Source: Pseudomonas cedrina subsp. cedrina (lineage in GTDB: Bacteria > Pseudomonadota > Gammaproteobacteria > Pseudomonadales > Pseudomonadaceae). From it: DNA of 64,000 bases. Each line of letters begins with the position of its first letter. Position 1 is the first letter of the stretch. Below are positions 24,676 to 34,351 of the stretch, one piece after another. The stretch is from the NCBI RefSeq assembly GCF_001983175.1, contig NZ_MNPW01000010.1:186001-250000 (forward strand). The letters run 5' to 3'. A model generated the notes under the pieces. The model was not told the DNA's origin. It made no database searches and saw only the letters and a program-made list of their open reading frames with translations. Position numbers and translations under genes: made by a program.

Positions 24676-27600
24676 TTATAACGATGGTTTCCCCACTGTG
24701 CCATCCGAAAAATCCTCAATGCTCATACGAAGAAACGTCGCGGCAAAAAGCTCGGGCGGTAGCGGCAGGCTGACGATGTAGCCCTGCATCTGTTCGCAGC
24801 CTTCAGCCGCCAGGAAAGCCTGTTGCGCCGTGTTCTCCACGCCTTCGGCAATGATGGTGAATTGCATGCTGTGGCCCAGGGCGATGATGGCGCGCACGAT
24901 GGCGGCGTCGTGGGGGTCGTCGGGCAGGCCGCGGACGAAGGATTGGTCGATTTTGAGGAAGTCCAGCGGCAGGCGCTTGAGGTAGCTCAAGGACGAATAA
25001 CCGGTGCCAAAGTCATCAATGGCAAGCTGTACGCCCAGGTCCTTGAGTTGGTGCAGGACCTCCAGTGCTTCTTCGGCCTGGCTCATGATGAAGTTTTCGG
25101 TGATCTCCAGTTGCAGGCGGCCTGGGGCGAGCCGGTAGTCGTGCAGCAGTTGTTCGATACGGCCCAGCAAGCCGGGATGGCGCAGTTGGGCGCCCGCCAG
25201 GTTGACCGACAGCGGACCGAAGTTGTCGAAGGTGCCCTGCCAGGCATGCAGCTGTCGGCAGGCTTGTTCGAGCACCCAGTCGCCGATCTGCAGGATCATG
25301 CCGTTTTCTTCGGCAAGGGCAATAAAGTGTTCGGGCGGCACGTCGCCAAAGGTGGGGTGGCGCCAACGGATCAGTGCTTCGGCACCGATCAGTTCCTGGG
25401 TCGCCAGGCTCAGTTTGGGCTGGTAGCACAAGCTCAGTTCGTTGCGCTCGATAGCGCGGCGCAGCTCGTGTTCGAGTGCCACGCGTTCGTTGGCCTGCGC
25501 GGTGAGATCGCTGGTGTAGCTTTCGACCCGGTTACGCCCCTTGGCCTTGGAGCGATACATCGCGGCGTCGGCATTCTTGACCAGCGTGGCGACATCCGTG
25601 CCGTCCTGGGGGTACAAGCTGGTGCCGATGCTGGCACTGATAAAGAACTCATGTTCACCCGCCTGGAAGGGCGGGGCGAAGCAGGCCAGCAGTTTATTGG
25701 CCAGGTACTCGGCGTCGCTCGCGTGCTGCAGGCCAGGGAGCAGGATGATGAATTCGTCACCGCCCAGGCGCGCGACGGTATCGATGTCACGCAGTTGCTC
25801 CTTGAGGCGCACGGCGATGCCCTTGAGCAGCAAGTCGCCTATCGGATGGCCGAGGCTGTCGTTGATGTGCTTGAAACGATCCAGGTCCAGAAACAGCACG
25901 GCGCCTTGCTTGCCGGTTTCCTGATGCCCGTTGAGGGCGGCCTGCAGCCGGCTTTCGAACAGCGTGCGGTTGGGCAGGCCGGTCAGCGGGTCGTGGTGTG
26001 CCTGGTAGTCGAGGCGGGCCTGGGCCAGCTTGAGGCTGGAGATGTCGGCAAACACCGCGACGAAGTGGGTGATCACCTGGTCGCGGTTGCGCACGGCGCT
26101 GATGGTCAGCCAACTGGGGTACAGCTCGCCGTCCTTGCGCCGGTTGGATATCTCGCCCTGCCAGTGGCCGTGGGCGGCCAGTTGATGCCACATGGCGGCA
26201 TAGAAGGCGCTGTCATGCAGGCCGGAGGCAAGCAAACGAGGGGTCTGGCCGAGGGCTTCGGCCTCGCTGTAGCCGGTGATCTCGGTGAAGGCTCGGTTGA
26301 CTGCGCTGATGTTCTGGTGGATATCGGTGATCAACACGCCTTCGGCTGTGCTTTCGAACACCGTGGCGGCCTGTTGCAGTTTTTCCTGCATCAACTGGCG
26401 TTCGGTAATGTCCCGCGCGATGGTGAGCATGCAGTCCTCATTGCCAATGCTCATGGGGCGGCTGGACACTTCACACAGGCGAATCTGGCCATCGCTGCGA
26501 CGGATATGGCAGACATAGTCACGCACAAAGCCATCGCGCTGCATCATTTCCAGCAGGTGTTTGCGTTCGTTGAGGTCGACCCAGATGCCCAGGTCCAGCG
26601 TCGATTGGGCGAGCGATGTTGCGCTGGAAAACCCGGTGATGCGAGTGAAGCCGTCGTTCACTTCAATCAGCAGGCCGTCCCGCTGGCGGCTCAGCAGCAG
26701 GCCATCGGGGGAGGCGTGGAAGGCCTTGGCGAATTTCTCTTCGGAGGTCTGCAGCAACTGCTGGGTTTCCTTGAGTTGGGTGATGTCGCGCACCACCACC
26801 ACGATGGCTTCCGTGGTATCAAGTTGAAACGGCTCGGCGGAAATCAGCCCCGTGAAGGCTTGGCCGTTACTGCGCAGGAAGGGCATTTCCAGGTTGCGGA
26901 TGCTGGTGGTCTGCATCCGTTGCAGCAAGTCAGGGCCAATCCCTTGAATGTCCCAGATATCCAACTCCGTGACCCTTCTGCCGATCACGTCTTCGGCCCT
27001 CAGGCCAATCTGGTCCTCGAATGCCTTGTTCACCTCCAGCAGGCAGCCATCGGACAGCCGTGCGATCAACAGCATGTCCGGGCACTGCTGGAACACCGAG
27101 GCAAATTTTTGCTCGGACAGTTGCAGGGCTTCCTCGGTGCGCTTGGCCTCGCTGATATCAATCATCAAGCCGCGCAGTACGGGCTCATGGCCGTGCTCGA
27201 TCAGGCTGACAATGTCCCGTACCCATAAGCAGCGGCCGTCGGCGGTGATGACCCGGTAATCAACGCTGTGGTCACGGTTGGCACGGGTTTCCCGGTAGCA
27301 GTAGGCTTCGGTGCGGATCAGGTCGGCGGGGTGAATGATGTTGCGCCAGAAGCCTGGAATCAGCCAGTGGGCGCGGGGATACCCCAGCAGGTCTTCGGCG
27401 TGGGGTGACACGTAGCTGTAGGTGAAGTCGGCAATGCTGGCTTCCCAGGCGATGGCGGACAGACTCTCCACCAGGCCGCGATAGTGATATTCGCTGCTGC
27501 GCAGTTCCTGTTCGAGGGCAACGCGGCGGGAAATTTCTGAACTGAGCCGGCGATTGATCCGGATCACGATGGCCAATACGGTGCTCAACAGCAAAACCGC

Positions 27601-28419
27601 CGGCAGGCCGTACAGCAACAAGTCAGACCAGAAGGTGCGGTGGTCGGTGAAGCTGCCCACCCAACGCTGCTGGATGGCGTTGGTTTCTTCCGGGCTCAGG
27701 TCGGCGAGCACCTTGTCCAGAATGCCCACCAGCATGTGGTCGTCGCGGGGTACGCCCATCGCCAGTTGATAGCGGTAGGGCGTTTCGCCACTGACGTACA
27801 AGCCGTCAAGCTTGAGCTCGCGCAGGTTCCACACCGTCGAAGCCAAGTCGCTGACCACGGTGTCGACTTCACCGGTGGCCAGTGCCTGCAGGGTCGAGCT
27901 GACGTTGGGCAATGCAATCAAGTTGAGATCGGGGTGATGGGTTCGCAGCAGTTCGTGAGGGGAATAGTTCTCGACCACCGCCACCTTCAGCCCGTAGAGG
28001 TCTTTGAGATTGCGGGGACGAGCACCGCCTTCATGCGCAAGGATGACCATCGGAAAGTCAATGTAGGGTCGCGTGAATGCCAGGTAGTTTTGTCGCTCCG
28101 GTGTCGACATGACGCTGGGTATGAGGTCCAGCTGATTGTCTCGCGCCATCTCCAGAACGGCGCCCCAGGTGGGTGGTTCGATAAGCTTGATCCTCACGCC
28201 GAGGCGGTCCTGGATCAGGCGCACGTAATCCGCCGCCAAGCCTTGGTAGCGGCCAACTTCATCACGGTATTCAAAGGGTGGCCATGACGCGTCCACCCCC
28301 AGGCGCAGTTCCTGATGGTCCGCCAGCCAGGCACGCTCATCATCAGTGAGCGTCAGCGCGCCAGCCGTTGCGGTCCAGGTCAGCAGCCACAGCAAACACA
28401 GAGCCGGCAGTCTGGGCAT
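24676..28419 (-). CDS. rmcA: Multidomain c-di-GMP enzyme, SBP-TM-4xPAS-GGDEF-EAL (RmcA)
   Basis: A 1247-residue inner-membrane protein. From ATG 28419 a signal peptide (residues 1-23) leads to a periplasmic SBP_bac_3 sensor (about 35-260). A membrane helix follows near 270-295, then four PAS domains (about 315-810), GGDEF (active site 886-890, with an RxxD inhibitory motif just before it) and EAL (1014-1016, with D-D-F-G-T-G-Y-S-S). Both catalytic sites look intact. Architecture, length and location beside rpoD match P. aeruginosa RmcA (PA0575 by memory), which links redox state and c-di-GMP to biofilm formation. The open frame extends upstream to 28509, but the signal peptide supports 28419. 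Confidence 0.93.
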   Translation of the reverse strand: MPRLPALCLLWLLTWTATAGALTLTDDERAWLADHQELRLGVDASWPPFEYRDEVGRYQGLAADYVRLIQDRLGVRIKLIEPPTWGAVLEMARDNQLDLIPSVMSTPERQNYLAFTRPYIDFPMVILAHEGGARPRNLKDLYGLKVAVVENYSPHELLRTHHPDLNLIALPNVSSTLQALATGEVDTVVSDLASTVWNLRELKLDGLYVSGETPYRYQLAMGVPRDDHMLVGILDKVLADLSPEETNAIQQRWVGSFTDHRTFWSDLLLYGLPAVLLLSTVLAIVIRINRRLSSEISRRVALEQELRSSEYHYRGLVESLSAIAWEASIADFTYSYVSPHAEDLLGYPRAHWLIPGFWRNIIHPADLIRTEAYCYRETRANRDHSVDYRVITADGRCLWVRDIVSLIEHGHEPVLRGLMIDISEAKRTEEALQLSEQKFASVFQQCPDMLLIARLSDGCLLEVNKAFEDQIGLRAEDVIGRRVTELDIWDIQGIGPDLLQRMQTTSIRNLEMPFLRSNGQAFTGLISAEPFQLDTTEAIVVVVRDITQLKETQQLLQTSEEKFAKAFHASPDGLLLSRQRDGLLIEVNDGFTRITGFSSATSLAQSTLDLGIWVDLNERKHLLEMMQRDGFVRDYVCHIRRSDGQIRLCEVSSRPMSIGNEDCMLTIARDITERQLMQEKLQQAATVFESTAEGVLITDIHQNISAVNRAFTEITGYSEAEALGQTPRLLASGLHDSAFYAAMWHQLAAHGHWQGEISNRRKDGELYPSWLTISAVRNRDQVITHFVAVFADISSLKLAQARLDYQAHHDPLTGLPNRTLFESRLQAALNGHQETGKQGAVLFLDLDRFKHINDSLGHPIGDLLLKGIAVRLKEQLRDIDTVARLGGDEFIILLPGLQHASDAEYLANKLLACFAPPFQAGEHEFFISASIGTSLYPQDGTDVATLVKNADAAMYRSKAKGRNRVESYTSDLTAQANERVALEHELRRAIERNELSLCYQPKLSLATQELIGAEALIRWRHPTFGDVPPEHFIALAEENGMILQIGDWVLEQACRQLHAWQGTFDNFGPLSVNLAGAQLRHPGLLGRIEQLLHDYRLAPGRLQLEITENFIMSQAEEALEVLHQLKDLGVQLAIDDFGTGYSSLSYLKRLPLDFLKIDQSFVRGLPDDPHDAAIVRAIIALGHSMQFTIIAEGVENTAQQAFLAAEGCEQMQGYIVSLPLPPELFAATFLRMSIEDFSDGTVGKPSL

Positions 28420-28504
28420 AACGGTCTCGTTATGGCACGGGGAATGTTTCGAGTGTAGACGGGCTTTTGGGGGAGGGATCTGGCGCGGGGTTTTATCTGT
28501 AGAA

Positions 28505-28537
28505 AACAAAACCCCCGGCCTGGGCCGGGGGTTCTGG
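28505..28537 (-). terminator. Intrinsic terminator after rpoD
   Basis: CCCCCGGCC-TGG-GCCGGGGG, palindromic and GC-rich, followed on the minus strand by TTTTGTTTTC. It ends the rpsU-dnaG-rpoD operon before rmcA. Confidence 0.88.
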
Positions 28538-28539
28538 TA

Positions 28540-30390
28540 TCACTCGTCGAGGAAGGAGCGCAAATGCTCGCTTCGCGTCGGGTGGCGCAACTTGCGCAGC
28601 GCCTTGGCTTCGATCTGACGGATCCGCTCGCGGGTCACGTCAAACTGCTTACCGACTTCCTCAAGGGTGTGGTCGGTATTCATATCGATGCCGAAACGCA
28701 TGCGCAATACCTTGGCTTCACGGGCAGTGAGGCCGGACAGTACGTCGCGAGTCGCTTCTTTAAGGCTCTCAACGGTGGCGACATCGATGGGCGACTGCAT
28801 GGTCGAGTCTTCGATGAAGTCACCCAGGTGGGAGTCTTCGTCATCACCAATCGGGGTTTCCATGGAGATCGGCTCTTTAGCGATCTTCAACACCTTGCGG
28901 ATTTTATCCTCAGGCATTTCCATGCGTTCGCCCAGCTCTTCCGGAGTCGGTTCGCGACCCATTTCCTGCAACATCTGCCGGGAAATACGGTTGAGCTTGT
29001 TGATGGTCTCGATCATGTGCACCGGAATACGAATGGTGCGGGCCTGGTCGGCAATCGAGCGAGTGATCGCCTGACGGATCCACCAGGTGGCATAAGTCGA
29101 GAACTTGTAGCCGCGACGGTATTCGAACTTGTCCACAGCCTTCATCAAGCCGATGTTGCCTTCCTGGATCAGATCGAGGAATTGCAGGCCACGGTTGGTG
29201 TATTTCTTGGCGATGGAGATCACCAGACGCAAGTTGGCTTCGACCATCTCTTTCTTCGCGCGGCGGGCCTTGGCCTCACCGATCGACATGCGACGGTTGA
29301 TGTCCTTGATCTCGGCAATCGTCAGGCCGGTTTCGGTCTGCAGCGCGATCAGCTTTTGCTGGCAACGAATGATGTCCGGCTGCAGGCGACCGATGGCTTC
29401 GGCGTATTTCGCCTTGCCCTTGGCCAGTGCATCGGTCCAGCTTTCGTCGACTTCGTTGCCCGGGAACTGGCGCAGGAAGTCGGCACGCGGCATGCGCGCA
29501 TCACGGACACAGAGCTGCATGATTGCACGCTCTTGTGCACGCAGGCGCTCAAGGGCGCTGCGGACACGCTCGACCAGGCCTTCGAATTGCTTCGGCACCA
29601 GCTTGATCGGCATGAACAGCTCAGCCAGGGCAACCAGCTCGGCGATTGCCTGCTTGTTGGAACGGCCGTGCTTCTTCAGCGCCTTGCGGGTGATTTCCAT
29701 CTGATCGGAAACCGCACCAAAACGCTGGGCAGCCACGACCGGATCCGGACCGCTTTCAACTTCATCTTCGTCGTCGCTGCTGGCTTCAGCATCGTCGTCT
29801 TCGGTTTCGTCGTCAGCTTTAACGGCTTTCGGGTCGACAGGCGGCGGCACTTCGGCGGCAGGCGGCGCGATGCCGTCGTCCGGGTCGATGTAGCCACTCA
29901 GCACGTCGGACAGGCGACCGCCTTCGGTGGTGACTCGGGTGTACTCGGAGAGAATGTGGTCAACCGTGCCAGGGAAGTGCGCAATTGCGCCCATCACTTC
30001 ACGGATGCCCTCTTCGATACGCTTGGCGATTTCGATTTCGCCTTCGCGTGTCAGCAGCTCGACGGTACCCATTTCACGCATATACATGCGCACAGGGTCT
30101 GTCGTGCGACCAATATCGGTCTCTACTGCAGCCAGCGCGGCCGCCGCTTCTTCAGCGGCGGCCTCGTCGGTATCGGCGTCGGCCAGCATAAGGGAATCCT
30201 TATCTGGCGCGACTTCGAATACGTTGATCCCCATGTCGTTAATCATGCGGATGATGTCTTCCACCTGCTCTGGATCTGAAATATCCTCAGGCAGGTGGTC
30301 GTTGACCTCCGCGTAAGTCAGGTAGCCCTGCTCACGACCGAGAACGATCAACTCTTTGATACGAGACTGCTGTTGCGCTTTTCCGGACAT
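28540..30390 (-). CDS. rpoD: RNA polymerase sigma-70 (housekeeping)
   Basis: Primary sigma factor of 616 residues. Region 1.1 at the N-terminus, the acidic non-conserved region near 170-220 (a run of E/D residues), region 2 (D-L-I-Q-E-G-N-I-G-L-M-K-A-V-D-K-F), the 2.3/2.4 motif Y-A-T-W-W-I-R-Q-A-I-T-R and the region 4 helix-turn-helix (T-R-E-R-I-R-Q-I-E-A-K-A-L) are all present. Last gene of the macromolecular synthesis operon, 67 bases after dnaG. Confidence 0.98.
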   Translation of the reverse strand: MSGKAQQQSRIKELIVLGREQGYLTYAEVNDHLPEDISDPEQVEDIIRMINDMGINVFEVAPDKDSLMLADADTDEAAAEEAAAALAAVETDIGRTTDPVRMYMREMGTVELLTREGEIEIAKRIEEGIREVMGAIAHFPGTVDHILSEYTRVTTEGGRLSDVLSGYIDPDDGIAPPAAEVPPPVDPKAVKADDETEDDDAEASSDDEDEVESGPDPVVAAQRFGAVSDQMEITRKALKKHGRSNKQAIAELVALAELFMPIKLVPKQFEGLVERVRSALERLRAQERAIMQLCVRDARMPRADFLRQFPGNEVDESWTDALAKGKAKYAEAIGRLQPDIIRCQQKLIALQTETGLTIAEIKDINRRMSIGEAKARRAKKEMVEANLRLVISIAKKYTNRGLQFLDLIQEGNIGLMKAVDKFEYRRGYKFSTYATWWIRQAITRSIADQARTIRIPVHMIETINKLNRISRQMLQEMGREPTPEELGERMEMPEDKIRKVLKIAKEPISMETPIGDDEDSHLGDFIEDSTMQSPIDVATVESLKEATRDVLSGLTAREAKVLRMRFGIDMNTDHTLEEVGKQFDVTRERIRQIEAKALRKLRHPTRSEHLRSFLDE

Positions 30391-30457
30391 AACACCCTAT
30401 CCACTGAAGGTCTTGGCGGGCAAAAAACAAGCCGAGGATTATACCCGAGCTGTGACC

Positions 30458-32428
30458 TCACACGCCAGCTGAGGTCGGGTTTGATGCGCAAACGTTCTGT
30501 TTTAAGAGGTCGCGCATCTGTTTTGCTATCTGAATTTTCTCTTCAGCCGACAAATCCGGCTGTCTTGCTCGCTTGATGAGCTCATCGAGGGTCTGCGTGT
30601 GCTGACCCGCGGATAACCTATTAATGGTGTCTAAAAACTGTTGTTCAAGGTTGTCGCCGTCAATTAGCCACTCCTTTTCCGCGAGCGCTTTCAACAGCCG
30701 GCCTTGTTCGGTGCCGTGCCAGCGCGCCATCAGCTGAATTGAGTTTAGCTTGGGATTTTTCTGTACCGCTTCGATCAAGGCGATCAGCACCTGGGCATAA
30801 GTATTGCTCGCGTTGGCAAAATGATCGGCGCTCTCAACCTTGCCCGCCAGCTGCGGGTGATGAATGAGCGTACGCAGCGCAATGAGCGTTGGCGCTTCAA
30901 CGGCCACGGGCGTTCGCGGGGTGTAGGGCTCGTCGCGATCGCCGCGCTTGCCGTTCTTGCTCCAGGGTTTCTTGTCCCATTTCTTGCCGCCGGCGCCGGG
31001 TTTTTTCGGCGTCCACTCCTGCTGGGGCGCGTAGGCGTCCTGCGGTTGGTGGAAGTCGGCATAGTCCGGCATGGCGTCGTAATCCATGCCAGGGTCGTAC
31101 GCCGGTGGTGCATCCTGCGGTGCGTTGTGCACCAGTTGGCTGACGGCCTCGCCGCTCAAACCGGTGATTTCCAGCAGGCGCATGCGCATCAGTGATTTCA
31201 GGTTGGCGCCGGGGACTTTGTCGATCAGCGGTGCCGCGAGGGTGGCCATGTGGGCCTTGCCTTCGAGGGAGCGCGGGTCAGCTTCTTCGGTCAGTTGCTG
31301 GAAGAAATAGTCCGCCAGCGGCTGTGCGTGTTGATTGATGCGCGCGCGGAAGGCGTCGGTGCCCTCGGAGCGCACCAGGGTGTCCGGGTCTTCGCCTTCT
31401 GGCAGGAACAGGAAGCGTGCGCGACGCCCGTCCTGCAGGCTCGACAGTGTCGCCTCAAGCGCGCGCCAAGCGGCGTTGCGGCCGGCCTGGTCGCCGTCGA
31501 AGCAGAACAGCACGCTGGGCACCACGCGAAACAGGCGCTTCATGTGTTCTTCGCTGGTAGCGGTGCCAAGCGTGGCCACGGCGTTGCGCAGGCCCTGTTG
31601 TGCGAGCGCGATCACGTCCATGTAGCCTTCAACCACGATGATCTCGTCGAGGTTGCGGTTGTTCTTGCGTGCTTCAAACAGGCCGTAGAGTTCCTGGCCC
31701 TTGTGGAATACCGGGGTCTCCGGGGAGTTCAGGTACTTGGGTTTGTCATCCCCCAGCACCCGGCCACCAAAGGCGATGATGCGGCCACGGCTGTCGCGGA
31801 TCGGGAACATCACGCGGTCGCGGAAGCGGTCATAGCGCTTGCCGGTCTCGGCGTTTTCCACCAGCAGGCCGGCATCGATCATGGCTTTTTGCTGGAGCGT
31901 GTCGCTGCTCAAGTGCTTGTACAGGTTGTCCCAGCCGGGCGGGGCGAAACCGAGGCCGAAGTCGCGCGCGATTTCACCGGTGAGGCCGCGGCCTTTGAGG
32001 TAGTCGACGGCGGCTTTGCGCTGCGGATGGCTTTTAAGTGCCTGACGGTAAAAGTCGGCCGCGGCGGTCAGCAGCGGGTAGAGCGGCGAATCGGTGGGTT
32101 GTCGCGGTTTGTGTGGGCGGCCACTTTCTTCGCGGGGGACTTCCATGCCCGCCGCTTTCGCCAGGTCCTCGATAGCCTGGGGGAAGTCCAGGTTGTCGTG
32201 GTCCATGAGAAAGCCCAGGGCGTTGCCGCCGGCGCCGCAACCGAAGCAGTAGTAGAACTGCTTGTCGGGGCTGACGCTGAACGAGGGGGTCTTTTCCTTG
32301 TGGAACGGGCAGCAGGCGGTGTAATTCTTGCCGGCTTTTTTCAGTTGCACGCGCGAGCTGACAACATCGACGATGTCGGTGCGGTTCAGAAGGTCGTCAA
32401 TAAAGCTCTGGGGAATCAGCCCGGCCAT
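30458..32428 (-). CDS. dnaG: DNA primase
   Basis: Makes RNA primers at the replication fork, acting with DnaB. The 656-residue protein has the N-terminal CHC2 zinc finger (C-C-P-F-H-K-E-K-T and Y-Y-C-F-G-C-G), the TOPRIM core (I-V-V-E-G-Y-M-D-V-I-A-L and F-C-F-D-G-D-Q-A-G) and a C-terminal DnaB-interaction region. A low-complexity Pro/Lys/Gly-rich linker near 455-490 separates the core from that region, a variable part in Pseudomonas primases. Confidence 0.98.
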   Translation of the reverse strand: MAGLIPQSFIDDLLNRTDIVDVVSSRVQLKKAGKNYTACCPFHKEKTPSFSVSPDKQFYYCFGCGAGGNALGFLMDHDNLDFPQAIEDLAKAAGMEVPREESGRPHKPRQPTDSPLYPLLTAAADFYRQALKSHPQRKAAVDYLKGRGLTGEIARDFGLGFAPPGWDNLYKHLSSDTLQQKAMIDAGLLVENAETGKRYDRFRDRVMFPIRDSRGRIIAFGGRVLGDDKPKYLNSPETPVFHKGQELYGLFEARKNNRNLDEIIVVEGYMDVIALAQQGLRNAVATLGTATSEEHMKRLFRVVPSVLFCFDGDQAGRNAAWRALEATLSSLQDGRRARFLFLPEGEDPDTLVRSEGTDAFRARINQHAQPLADYFFQQLTEEADPRSLEGKAHMATLAAPLIDKVPGANLKSLMRMRLLEITGLSGEAVSQLVHNAPQDAPPAYDPGMDYDAMPDYADFHQPQDAYAPQQEWTPKKPGAGGKKWDKKPWSKNGKRGDRDEPYTPRTPVAVEAPTLIALRTLIHHPQLAGKVESADHFANASNTYAQVLIALIEAVQKNPKLNSIQLMARWHGTEQGRLLKALAEKEWLIDGDNLEQQFLDTINRLSAGQHTQTLDELIKRARQPDLSAEEKIQIAKQMRDLLKQNVCASNPTSAGV

Positions 32429-32874
32429 GGCGTTCTCGTCATCACTGCGTGTAAATGAGGGTCCATCAAGTGTTCAAGCGCACGCATCGTGTGGCTCGAT
32501 CATCAAATGCCTGCGTGGGCTTTCAGGAAGTGTATCTGCCGCGCATTCACTGACGTTAATTTCAATCAGCTTTTCGGCATGGAAATGTTGCCCCGGCATC
32601 CGGTCTTGGCCAATGGCGGGCCTCGGAAGCGCATTGTCGGGCACAGCCGATACAGTTGATCGCCTGCTTGAAGAATGAGTGTGCTCGTCAGTAGCCTTGT
32701 TAGGCTCGTCAGAAAAGACGTGCACCGCTGGCAGAAACGCCAGTCCTGACGTGTGAAGCAGGTGTTTCGGTCGCATGTGCGGCGTCAACAGTGAAACATC
32801 AAGCGATATCCGCAAATGCCATTAGCCCGGCTGAGGGCCGGGCTTGGCAGAAGCTTGCTACGAACGTCTGTGTA
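32429..32874. other. 446-base gap between dnaG and rpsU with no convincing gene
   Basis: Open frames exist on both strands but none has a ribosome site, conserved-looking protein or codon bias. In P. aeruginosa, as I recall, a YqeY/GatB-like gene lies here; I see no remnant of it. The only clear structure is the hairpin near 32824. A promoter for dnaG-rpoD may lie in this gap. Confidence 0.5.
32824..32844 (-). terminator. Hairpin after rpsU (terminator-like, no T-run)
   Basis: AGCCCGGC-TGAGG-GCCGGGCT has eight perfect pairs. On the minus strand it is followed by AATGGCATTT, so there is no proper T-run; partial termination or RNA processing between rpsU and dnaG is more likely than a full stop. 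Confidence 0.5.
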
Positions 32875-33090
32875 TTAGTACAGACGAACGGCGCGGCGCT
32901 GTTCGCGCTGAACTTTCTTGGCGTGACGCTTAACAGCGGCTGCTGCTTTACGCTTACGCTCAGAAGTTGGCTTCTCATAAAATTCGCGGCTACGAACTTC
33001 AGCCAGTACACCGGCTTTTTCGCAGGAGCGCTTGAAACGACGCAGAGCTACGTCGAAGGGTTCGTTCTCTTTAACTTTGACGGCTGGCAT
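32875..33090 (-). CDS. rpsU: 30S ribosomal protein S21
   Basis: A 71-residue basic protein with the full S21 pattern ([18 protein letters not shown] and a Lys/Arg-rich C-terminus). It binds the 30S subunit and helps initiation. First gene of the rpsU-dnaG-rpoD macromolecular synthesis operon and divergent from tsaD, the classic arrangement. AAGG lies about 8 bases before ATG. Confidence 0.98.
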
Positions 33091-33292
33091 CCAGAGCTAC
33101 CTTCTTTCATTACCGGGATCAACGTTCTCGTCGCAAAAAATTCGCGGCTGAGGTCGTCGGTTTTTAAGGGTTGCGGATGTTAACCCCTCATTGACCGGAA
33201 TGCAAAGCCTCTGATCGAAAACCGCTAGTCGGGAGGGGGAGCGGCGACTATTATGCGCGCCTTCGAATCTAGCCTCTACAAGGCGCAAACCC

Positions 33293-34318
33293 ATGCTAGT
33301 ACTGGGACTTGAAACCTCCTGCGACGAAACCGGTGTCGCACTTTACGACAGTGAACGCGGGCTCTTGGCCGATGCGCTGTTCAGCCAGATCGACCTGCAC
33401 CGTGCCTATGGCGGCGTGGTGCCGGAGCTGGCCAGCCGTGATCACGTCAAACGCATGCTGCCCCTGATCCGCCAGGTGCTGGATGAGGCCGGCTGTGTGC
33501 CGACCGAGATCGACGCCATCGCCTACACCGCGGGCCCTGGATTGGTCGGAGCCCTGCTGGTTGGGGCCTCTTGCGCCCAAGCGCTGGCATTTGCCTGGGG
33601 CATTCCGGCCCTGGGCGTGCACCATATGGAAGGCCATTTATTGGCACCGATGCTGGAAAAAACACCCCCTGAGTTCCCGTTCGTCGCTTTGTTGGTTTCA
33701 GGCGGCCATACGCAGTTGGTTCAGGTGGATGGTATCGGCCAATACACCCTGTTGGGTGAGTCCCTGGATGACGCCGCCGGCGAGGCATTCGACAAGACCG
33801 CGAAGATGATGGGCCTCAATTATCCCGGTGGCCCGGAAATCGCGCGTCTGGCCGAAAAAGGCGTTGCCGGGCGCTACACCTTCCCGCGCCCGATGTGCGA
33901 TCGCCCTGGCCTGATGTTCAGTTTCAGTGGTTTGAAGACCTCTGCGCTGAATACCTGGCAGCACAGCGTCAGCGCCGGGGACGACAGTGAGCAAGCCCGT
34001 TGCGACATCGCACTGGCGTTCCAGCAGGCCGTGGTGGAGACTTTGACCATCAAGTGCAAGCGCGCCCTGAAACAGGCAGGCATGAAGCGCCTGGTGATTG
34101 CGGGCGGCGTCAGCGCCAACAAGGCCTTGCGCACTTCACTGGAAAAAATGCTCGGCGACATGAAAGGCGATGTGTTCTACGCCCGGCCCGAGTTCTGCAC
34201 GGACAACGGTGCGATGATTGCCTATGCCGGTTGCCAACGCTTGCAAGCGGGCCAGCACGAAAGCCTGGCGATCAGTGTGCAGGCACGCTGGCCGATGGAG
34301 CAGTTGTCGCCGCTGTAA
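33293..34318 (+). CDS. tsaD: tRNA t6A threonylcarbamoyltransferase subunit
   Basis: ASKHA-fold protein that, with TsaB, TsaE and TsaC, attaches threonylcarbamoyl to A37 of ANN-reading tRNAs. The 341-residue protein begins M-L-V-L-G-L-E-T-S-C-D-E-T. The metal motif H-M-E-G-H lies at 111-115 with the preceding His at 110, and A-G-G-V-S-A-N near residue 270 is the nucleotide loop. The encoded CAU tRNA at 24584 is an ANN-reading substrate class. Divergent from rpsU, convergent with plsY. Confidence 0.97.
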   Translation: MLVLGLETSCDETGVALYDSERGLLADALFSQIDLHRAYGGVVPELASRDHVKRMLPLIRQVLDEAGCVPTEIDAIAYTAGPGLVGALLVGASCAQALAFAWGIPALGVHHMEGHLLAPMLEKTPPEFPFVALLVSGGHTQLVQVDGIGQYTLLGESLDDAAGEAFDKTAKMMGLNYPGGPEIARLAEKGVAGRYTFPRPMCDRPGLMFSFSGLKTSALNTWQHSVSAGDDSEQARCDIALAFQQAVVETLTIKCKRALKQAGMKRLVIAGGVSANKALRTSLEKMLGDMKGDVFYARPEFCTDNGAMIAYAGCQRLQAGQHESLAISVQARWPMEQLSPL

Positions 34319-34351
34319 GGCCGCAACGTGAGTCGGGCTCACCGGACGTAT

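Noticed and set aside
24823..27228. 801-codon open frame antisense to rmcA
   Set aside because: High-GC antisense artefact with Val/Gly/Gln-rich low-complexity translation and no domain.
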